Assembly (NCBI GenBank): GCA_902782465.1
Contig: CACZNH010000024.1
Span: 1 to 34,095, forward strand
DNA length: 34,095 nucleotides
Direction: 5' to 3'
Source of the DNA: an uncultured Bacteroidales bacterium
GTDB lineage: Bacteria > Bacteroidota > Bacteroidia > Bacteroidales > Muribaculaceae
Below are positions 24,922-30,769 of this stretch, piece after piece; position 1 is the stretch's first letter, and every line of letters starts with the position of its first letter. The notes below the pieces were generated by a model. The model made no database searches and had not been told where the DNA came from. It was given only the letters and a program-made list of their open reading frames with translations. A program made the position numbers and the translations under genes.

Positions 24922-26466
24922 ATGCCTGGACTTTCCAAATCAAGATATACGACCTTCTGCCAGTGCAGCAAAGCCTTGTGGCTTCGGGTTTATCATCCTG
25001 AACTGCAACCCGAGGATCCTAACCTGCAAGCCCGGTTTGATGCCGGTAACGAAGTGGGCGACTTGGCGATGGGGCTTTTCGGACCCTTCGTCGAGGTAAC
25101 CACATATACCACCGATGGGAAACTAGACCTCAAAGCTATGATTGACAAGACCAAGAAGGAGATGGATCGAGGTGCCGAGGTCATCTGCGAGGCCTCGTTC
25201 TCATACGAGGGCTGCTATTGTGCTGTTGACATCCTGCTGCGTCGTGAGGGTAGTGGCTGGGCTATATATGAGGTAAAAAGTTCGTCGAGTCATAGTGGCG
25301 ACGAGGTCCTGTTGCCTGACAAGTTCGACAAATATGCCGTGGATATCGCGTTCCAACGCTGGGTGCTTGAGCAGTGTGGCATCAAGGTGACAGGTACCTA
25401 TTTGGTGACCATCAACGGTGACTATGAGCGTGTGGGAGAGCTTGACATCCACCAATTGTTTCGTATCATCAACCTGAAGGAAAAAGTTGATCTCGAATAT
25501 CCGCTGGTTCCCGCCCGAGTGCAACTTGCCAAGCAGGTCTTAGGCCAAAAGCAGGAACCCGAGCGAGCCGTGGGGCCTCATTGTGCCGATCCCTACGAGT
25601 GCGCTTTTTGGCAATACTGCGCCGCCCAGCAAGGTTTGACATTGGACAAAGGTGAGCCTACCGTGTTTGACCTTTACAGGATGAATGCCAGCAAGAAATG
25701 GGATTACTACAATGCCGGCAAAATCACCTTCGAGGACGTGCGTGGCGAACAGTTGAGCGATATGCAGCGGTTGCAGGTAGAATGCACTTTGGGCGACACC
25801 GAGTATATTGACCGTGAGGGTATCCGGGACTTCCTTGACGGATTGTCCTATCCGCTCTATTTCCTGGACTTTGAAACGATGCAGCCCATCATCCCACCAT
25901 TCGATCATATCAAACCTTATCAGCAGGTGCCCTTCCAATACTCATTGCATATTATCGAGAAAGAAGGTGGCGAGTTAATTCACAAGGAGTTTCTAGCTGA
26001 AAGTGATGGAAGCGACCCCAGACGGGCTCTGGCCGAGCGCCTGTGTCAAGATATTCCAATGAACGTCTGCACGTTGGCCTATAATAAGGGGTTTGAATGT
26101 GGCCGCATTAACGAGTTGGCTGCGATATATCCCGACTTGGCCTTACATTTGCACAACATCGCCGACAACATCGTGGACCTCATCACTCCTTTCCGTGCGG
26201 GACATTACTACGTGCCCGCTATGGGCGGCTCATTCTCCATCAAGAGCGTACTGCCGGCCCTGTTTCCCGACGACCCGTCACTCAACTACCATAACCTCGA
26301 CAGCCGAGTACAGAACGGTGGCGATGCCATGACCATCTTCCCCCAGATCCAATACATGGACCCCGCCGAGGCCGCAGCCACCCGCAATGCCCTGCTCCGC
26401 TACTGCGAACTCGACACCCTCGCCATGGTAAAAGTCTGGCAAAAACTGAAGGAAATGACTGAATAG
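24922..26466 (+). CDS. DUF2779 protein: Cas4-like Fe-S nuclease domain plus DEDD exonuclease domain
   Basis: 514 residues in two parts. N-terminal part: PD-(D/E)XK nuclease of the Cas4/RecB type, with Asp103 (CAVDILL) and Glu117-x-Lys119 (IYEVKSS), and cysteines placed as in Fe-S nucleases: Cys13/Cys15 near the start (FCQCSKALWL) and Cys221, Cys227, Cys233 later (HCADPYECAFWQYC). C-terminal part: RNase H-fold DEDD exonuclease, with Asp316-x-Glu318 (YFLDFETMQP) and a late YCELDTLAMVKVW motif. Family members are widespread and uncharacterised; a DNA repair or defence role is inference. A PD-(D/E)XK gene follows after 34 bases in the same direction, so the two may be co-transcribed. Confidence 0.85.
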   Translation: MPGLSKSRYTTFCQCSKALWLRVYHPELQPEDPNLQARFDAGNEVGDLAMGLFGPFVEVTTYTTDGKLDLKAMIDKTKKEMDRGAEVICEASFSYEGCYCAVDILLRREGSGWAIYEVKSSSSHSGDEVLLPDKFDKYAVDIAFQRWVLEQCGIKVTGTYLVTINGDYERVGELDIHQLFRIINLKEKVDLEYPLVPARVQLAKQVLGQKQEPERAVGPHCADPYECAFWQYCAAQQGLTLDKGEPTVFDLYRMNASKKWDYYNAGKITFEDVRGEQLSDMQRLQVECTLGDTEYIDREGIRDFLDGLSYPLYFLDFETMQPIIPPFDHIKPYQQVPFQYSLHIIEKEGGELIHKEFLAESDGSDPRRALAERLCQDIPMNVCTLAYNKGFECGRINELAAIYPDLALHLHNIADNIVDLITPFRAGHYYVPAMGGSFSIKSVLPALFPDDPSLNYHNLDSRVQNGGDAMTIFPQIQYMDPAEAAATRNALLRYCELDTLAMVKVWQKLKEMTE

Positions 26467-26500
26467 TTTATGTTCAATTATTAACCATAATATAAACACT

Positions 26501-27805
26501 ATGTCACAACATATAGCAAAAGTATTAGAAGCTTCACCGATGTTTAACCTTTCGTTGTCATCCAAGGAGTTGTTTCATAGCAATTTCCTCGCTTGGCTGG
26601 GCAATAATCCTGATTATGTTATAAAAGGATTCTTTGTAGAAGTGATAAACGAATTGGTAAAAGGTCTCAATCTTCAGTCTATGGGGAATTGGACAGTGGA
26701 ACGTGAAGACAATCATTTTGACTTATGTATTAAAGAGAAAGGAAAAAAAGGTAAGTATCTTCTGATTATTGAAAATAAGGTTAAATCTATTCCTATTAAA
26801 AAACAACTTGATAGGTATGTAGCAGAAAATGTTAACGGTAAGGGTCCGCATACGAAATACTTATTGTTAACACTGACTGAGAGATTTGCTCATAGAACAA
26901 AGATAGATAAACAGTTTTATTCGTCAAACGATTGGATTGTTAAAACTTACAAGGACCTTGCGGGAATTATGCGGAATAAACAGAGTTTAATTTCAGACCC
27001 GTATATACAGTCACTCTTGACGGATTACATTAAGTTTATCGATAATTTGGATGCACTTGTTAGATTATGGCAACGAGAGGAGTATTTTGCTCAAGATTGG
27101 AATGACATAACTAAACTGAAAGATCTTCATGCAAAAATACAATTCAGCAGATATTGTGAGAAACTAAAAAAAGAAAAATTGTCTAAACTTAGTAGTATTG
27201 TGGTTTATGATGACAATGATATTCCAGCAGATGTTGATATAGATAATAGTAAAGTTTATGTGAAAGTTTCTTGGGGTTATGCGAGCAGGGGTCAAGATGG
27301 AATACTTGACGTTGAAATACCAGTAACTAGTTTCGACAATCCACAAATTGTAGCAGGTCTTAAAAAGGACCATGAAGGCAATCCGATAACACACTACAAC
27401 ATTAAAATTCAAGTGCAGGGTCACTCTTATCGTCATGTCTTAGAGACGAATACTATTTTTGTAAAAAAGCCAGTTGGTAAAGATTTGATTGCTATTGGGA
27501 GAAATAGTCTGTACACAGACCCTTCTAGACTTTATTTTTTCTCTTTAGAGCCTCAAAACCAGAATCTTCCTATACCTAATTACGGAAATGATAGAATTTT
27601 TGATAATGCATCTCAACGTCTTTATCCTGTAAAGAATCATATTCCAACAAATAGGTGGCCATTTGCCTCATATAAAGATAAAGGAATACTCCAGTTCATT
27701 TACCAATATAGAAAAATCAATAAAGATATTTCAATTGATCAAGTATTAGATAATATCGTTAAGGAAGTCGAACAAATACTGGATTACCTCCAAAAGGCAC
27801 CTTAA
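26501..27805 (+). CDS. PD-(D/E)XK nuclease family protein
   Basis: 434 residues. The N-terminal 115 residues match the PDDEXK_4 type: ELFHSNFLAWL, then Asp74 (HFDLCI), Glu91-x-Lys93 (LLIIENKVKS) and Gln102 (QLDRY). The remaining 300 residues are not recognised: a middle with charged helices (RYCEKLKKEKLSKL) and a C-terminal part rich in beta strands. Proteins of this kind are frequent in defence regions, but their target is unknown. The gene is visibly AT-rich and uses A/T-ending codons, unlike the GC-rich genes before 24 kb, which suggests recent transfer. Confidence 0.82.
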   Translation: MSQHIAKVLEASPMFNLSLSSKELFHSNFLAWLGNNPDYVIKGFFVEVINELVKGLNLQSMGNWTVEREDNHFDLCIKEKGKKGKYLLIIENKVKSIPIKKQLDRYVAENVNGKGPHTKYLLLTLTERFAHRTKIDKQFYSSNDWIVKTYKDLAGIMRNKQSLISDPYIQSLLTDYIKFIDNLDALVRLWQREEYFAQDWNDITKLKDLHAKIQFSRYCEKLKKEKLSKLSSIVVYDDNDIPADVDIDNSKVYVKVSWGYASRGQDGILDVEIPVTSFDNPQIVAGLKKDHEGNPITHYNIKIQVQGHSYRHVLETNTIFVKKPVGKDLIAIGRNSLYTDPSRLYFFSLEPQNQNLPIPNYGNDRIFDNASQRLYPVKNHIPTNRWPFASYKDKGILQFIYQYRKINKDISIDQVLDNIVKEVEQILDYLQKAP

Positions 27806-27983
27806 CGATACCACATTTTGTGAGGCTTAGAAAAAAGAAATTCCAGAAGAATATATTTAGTTAGAAGTAATAGCGTTTGCGGATTGGGCATCTTTAACAT
27901 TTATACAAATCATTCATTTTTAGCCTGTTGAATGAGTAATTGGGCATCTTTTTTAATTGTTTTAGAATTTTAACAGAATAGTA
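27806..27983. other. AT-rich gap with a 13-base direct repeat
   Basis: No gene seen. ATTGGGCATCTTT occurs at 27883-27895 and 27939-27951. TCATTCA/TGAATGA (27910-27933) could form a small hairpin between them. No -7 box of the consensus form was found. Confidence 0.4.
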
Positions 27984-28020
27984 ACTATATTAAGGGGGTG
28001 AAAATCATCCTTAATATAGT
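27984..28020 (+). promoter_or_regulatory. Perfect 12-bp hairpin ending six bases before a start codon
   Basis: ACTATATTAAGG (27984-27995) and CCTTAATATAGT (28009-28020) with a 13-base loop (GGGTGAAAATCAT). The 3' arm ends six bases before the ATG at 28027, the same distance as the hairpin before the glycosyltransferase gene. As DNA it could be an operator for a dimeric repressor, as RNA a translation gate. Confidence 0.6.
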
Positions 28021-28026
28021 ACGATT

Positions 28027-28383
28027 ATGAGATTACAGATGCCAAAACTTCCTTGTTTTAAGCCGCGGGCTGAGGTCGGCAACGTTGTGTATTACATTTC
28101 ACCGAATAACCGCTATGCCGTGAAGCGGGCGACCGTTGTTGAGATTCAGCAATCGGACAGCGAATATCGTCAAGTGATGATCAACGGCGATGTTGTTGTC
28201 AAAGATGCCCATTCGATTGAAGATTACACGACGTTTGCCAGCCGTGGTGATGCAGTGCAGTTCATCCTTGCCAGTCTTGTTGAACGCATCAATACCCACA
28301 AGACGCGCATCGCCAAGTTGCAGCATGAGCTAGCCGTGAGTGAACGTGTACTTGCTACGCTCCAAAAGCAATGCCCTCATTAG
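28027..28383 (+). CDS. Hypothetical protein with SH3-like start and helical end
   Basis: 118 residues, not recognised. After a short basic start, EVGNVVYYISPNNRYAVKRATVVEIQQSDSEYRQVMINGD looks like a small beta barrel (strands about 15-55), and the last 40 residues (LVERINTHKTRIAKLQHELAVSERVLATLQ) form a likely coiled coil. The protein is basic overall and may bind nucleic acid or form oligomers; this is inference. GC content is higher than in the nuclease gene before it. The gene follows the perfect hairpin at 27984-28020. Confidence 0.65.
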   Translation: MRLQMPKLPCFKPRAEVGNVVYYISPNNRYAVKRATVVEIQQSDSEYRQVMINGDVVVKDAHSIEDYTTFASRGDAVQFILASLVERINTHKTRIAKLQHELAVSERVLATLQKQCPH

Positions 28384-28687
28384 CTAGCTGTATTGAACTA
28401 CCAGCTCAAGCATGTATAACAGTTCATTCCTGATGCGGAACGATGAGTATAACAACAGCTTTCTTCAAAAACACTCTGAATCTTTTTAATTTTTGAAGCT
28501 ACGTTTACATATTTCCAACAAATTTGAAAATTGAAAGAAACTGATGAAAAAAGTTGGTCTAAATTTTTAATTTTTTTCTGTAGCGAACAATATTATAAAG
28601 AGAGGCATCCGAAACGCTCACTTGAAGGGAGTAGGAATCATTTTTAAACAATATCTGATTCTGGGATTTAAGTTAAGTAGAAAGACA
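28384..28687. other. AT-rich 300-base gap with a hairpin
   Basis: No gene seen. CTTCAAAAA (28463-28471) pairs with TTTTTGAAG (28490-28498), a possible terminator for the preceding gene, although no T-run follows. A GGCATCCG sequence near 28604 resembles the core of the heptad elements but has no arrays around it. No consensus promoter was found. Confidence 0.4.
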
Positions 28688-29182
28688 ATGAACCTGATCA
28701 AATGCGGAAAAACTGTGTACGTTGATATGGATAACGTCCTTGTTAACTTCCAGAGCGGATTGGACCGAGTGCCCGAAGCGATAAAGAGGGAGTATGCTGA
28801 TGATGGTACAGGGAAGCCCCATTACGATGACATCCCTCACATCTTCTCGCTGATGGACCCCATGCCTGGAGCCATCGAAGCAATGCGAGAATTATGGCCA
28901 TATTTTAATCTCTACATCCTCTCCACCGCTCCCTGGCTCAATCCTTCGGCATGGAGCGACAAGTTGGAATGGGTACAGCGCTACTTCGGCAAAGACAATG
29001 ATTCAATCTTTTACAAACGCCTCATCATCTCGCACCACAAGGACCTTAATCATGGTGACTTCCTGATTGACGACCGTGAGAAAAACGGTGCCAGCGAGTT
29101 TCAGGGCGAATTAATCCAGTTCGGGACTTCAAAGTACCCCGATTGGCCTGCTATAGTGGAGTATTTGCATCAACAACATTAA
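28688..29182 (+). CDS. 5'(3')-deoxyribonucleotidase-like HAD phosphatase
   Basis: 164 residues of the NT5C family in the HAD superfamily, which dephosphorylates deoxynucleoside monophosphates. Motif I is Asp13-Met-Asp15 (VYVDMDNVLVNF) with the nucleophile Asp13; motif II is in YILSTAPW; the lysine is in FYKRLIISHHKD; motif IV is GDFLIDDREKNG. A TTG at 28622 could extend the frame by 22 residues, but the ATG at 28688 places the catalytic motif at the usual distance. Next to nucleases it might tune nucleotide pools, or it may be a plain housekeeping gene; context does not decide. Confidence 0.85.
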   Translation: MNLIKCGKTVYVDMDNVLVNFQSGLDRVPEAIKREYADDGTGKPHYDDIPHIFSLMDPMPGAIEAMRELWPYFNLYILSTAPWLNPSAWSDKLEWVQRYFGKDNDSIFYKRLIISHHKDLNHGDFLIDDREKNGASEFQGELIQFGTSKYPDWPAIVEYLHQQH

Positions 29183-29192
29183 TGCTTTGCGT

Positions 29193-30125
29193 ATGGTAAC
29201 AGTAGATTTGGATGCACTCAAGCAGCAACTCGAGGCTGTACGCCATGGAGAACGTGAGCAGCAAAAAGCATTTCTTGCTTCTATCAACTACCATCACGAG
29301 GAAAGTCTTGTTATTAATGAAATGAATGACTCGGACCTGCAGTGGATTGCTCCGCTTGCCCTTGAACTATTCACGCCGGCAGTTGATGTGCTTGTCGAGG
29401 GCATGACCTTCAAATATCGTCATTGGGAGGAATATTTTCTTGATGAAGATACTGGCGAGAAAGTACCCGTTTTGCGCTCTGAATCCATTGAAGACGAGAC
29501 CGTTTTCACACGCGATGAAAAACTCCTTTACCAAATCGGCAAGAACATTCTCACTTCATTCAGCACACTCAGCAATGACGAACTGAAGGATTTGATGTTC
29601 TGGTGCGTTTCACCTGAAGTCAAAAGTGCTATCGAGGAAGAACTCTATCGTCGTGACGACCCTGTTGCCATCAGCAATCGTGGCGACCTTTACCAATATG
29701 GCGACGAAGAGAACGGCATCTTCATCGACTATAACAAGGCAAAGACCTATTACGACCGTGTAGGCGAGATATTTGACCCAGTTGAAACCGCCCGCCAACG
29801 CCGCTATGATGCCAAGCATACCGAATATCCCGAATTCACCTACTATCGTGTCGCTGGTGACGACGTGCCTGCCGTAAAAGCACTGCTCACAGAATTGTAT
29901 CAGAAATACGGCGAACATACCGAGCCTTTTTGGTACCTGCCACTTGAGATTGTGATGAAGACACTTGTGGGCTCTGACGCTTATGTCGGTTACGTCCAAT
30001 CCATCAGCGAAGGTGAACCCTGTAAAATCTCGGTAGAATTCTATGAGGCCCACCGCGACTGCCTGAAATATGCCCTGCTCCAAGTTTTCCCCAACCTGAC
30101 AATTGAAATAACAGATCAAGACTGA
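29193..30125 (+). CDS. Sel1-like repeat-containing hypothetical protein
   Basis: 310 residues from the ATG at 29193; a TTG two codons upstream is less likely. An acidic, probably cytoplasmic protein without signal peptide. The stretch AISNRGDLYQYGDEENGIFIDYNKAKTYYDRVGE fits one Sel1/TPR-like helical repeat of the GdlY.yG....DY.KA..yY type. The rest is not recognised. It starts 10 bases after the nucleotidase gene and ends 8 bases before the sigma-like gene, so the three are probably one operon. Confidence 0.7.
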   Translation: MVTVDLDALKQQLEAVRHGEREQQKAFLASINYHHEESLVINEMNDSDLQWIAPLALELFTPAVDVLVEGMTFKYRHWEEYFLDEDTGEKVPVLRSESIEDETVFTRDEKLLYQIGKNILTSFSTLSNDELKDLMFWCVSPEVKSAIEEELYRRDDPVAISNRGDLYQYGDEENGIFIDYNKAKTYYDRVGEIFDPVETARQRRYDAKHTEYPEFTYYRVAGDDVPAVKALLTELYQKYGEHTEPFWYLPLEIVMKTLVGSDAYVGYVQSISEGEPCKISVEFYEAHRDCLKYALLQVFPNLTIEITDQD

Positions 30126-30133
30126 CATAAGAC

Positions 30134-30508
30134 ATGACAAACGAACAAATAGATGAATTACTGGCTGAAATTGGCCGCGCTCCATTGCTGACTAAGGAAG
30201 AAGAGCAGGCTCTGCTCAAGTCTGTAAAAGAGAAAGGCTCAGACTGTGACGAAATGACGCAATTGGAAAAAGCCAACATGCGCTTTGTAGTGAGTTTGGC
30301 CAATCAATATCAGAATCGCGGACTGACGCTTGAAGAACTGATTGAAGCCGGAAAGACCAGTTTGAGAAAAGCCACAATGGATTATGATTTAGACTCCGAA
30401 ACCAAATTCATTGCCTTTGCCGTTCCCCGGATGCGCCAAAGCATCGAGGTATTGATCACACAAAACAATCTCAAAAATGAGAAAGGGGGGAATACAAAGG
30501 GGGAATAA
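30134..30508 (+). CDS. Truncated sigma-70-like protein (regions 1.2 and 2 only)
   Basis: 124 residues. LLAEIGRAPLLTKEEEQALL matches region 1.2 of housekeeping sigma factors, and ANMRFVVSLANQYQNRGLTLEELIEAG matches regions 2.1-2.2, the core polymerase-binding helix. After FIAFAVPRMRQSIEVLI the homology stops, and the last 17 residues are a low-complexity tail (NNLKNEKGGNTKGE) encoded by G-runs. The aromatic residues of region 2.3 needed to melt DNA (WW in RpoD) are replaced by Pro-Arg, and regions 3 and 4 are missing. It may be a decayed gene or a protein that occupies core polymerase. The 8-base gap after the Sel1-like gene suggests an operon. Confidence 0.75.
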   Translation: MTNEQIDELLAEIGRAPLLTKEEEQALLKSVKEKGSDCDEMTQLEKANMRFVVSLANQYQNRGLTLEELIEAGKTSLRKATMDYDLDSETKFIAFAVPRMRQSIEVLITQNNLKNEKGGNTKGE

Positions 30509-30515
30509 AGTGGTA

Positions 30516-30558
30516 GTAAAAAAATAAGTCGCTGAAATTCAGCGACTTATTTTTGATT
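30516..30558 (+). terminator. Strong terminator of the nucleotidase-Sel1-sigma operon
   Basis: AAAAATAAGTCGCTGAA pairs with TTCAGCGACTTATTTTT, an almost perfect stem around a very small loop, ending in a T-run. As the A-run and T-run are symmetric it could also act on the minus strand. Confidence 0.85.
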
Positions 30559-30593
30559 TTGTGGAGCTGAAGGTTTTATCGAATGATAATACT

Positions 30594-30685
30594 TACTAAT
30601 CATGTGATAGCATAAACTAATGAAAATATTTGGTTATCAATCAGTTGCAGACTGATGATTAATTTGTCGTATCACACGATTAGTA
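30594..30685. repeat. Nested inverted repeats in the convergent gap
   Basis: TACTAATCATGTGATA (30594-30609) against TATCACACGATTAGTA (30670-30685), 16 bp with one mismatch. Inside it ATCAGT, TGCAG, ACTGAT (30640-30656). No gene lies here. Together with the terminators on each side this fills the 260-base gap between the convergent genes. Confidence 0.6.
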
Positions 30686-30696
30686 TGTTTTATCCC

Positions 30697-30733
30697 AAAA
30701 GGGGGGAATACAAAACGGCCCCGATTCCCCCCT
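30697..30733 (-). terminator. Terminator of the primase-helicase gene
   Basis: On the minus strand AGGGGGGAAT pairs with ATTCCCCCCT around a 14-base loop and is followed by TTTTGG. It stands about 37 bases after the stop codon. Confidence 0.65.
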
Positions 30734-30769
30734 CTGATATCTATCGTAATGCAATAGAAATAGGCCAAT

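Larger units (their letters stand above)
30482..30714. repeat. 17-base direct repeats AAAGGGGGGAATACAAA
   Basis: Copies at 30482-30498 (inside the 3' end of the sigma-like gene) and 30698-30714; a shorter GGGGGAATA follows the first, and an inverted ATTCCCCCCT lies at 30724-30733. The repeats bracket the terminator and a nested dyad, as if a short segment had been inserted or copied here. Confidence 0.65.

Noticed and set aside
28622-28687. N-terminal extension of the nucleotidase from a TTG
   Set aside because: The extension is not family-like, and the ATG at 28688 gives the normal distance to the DMD motif.
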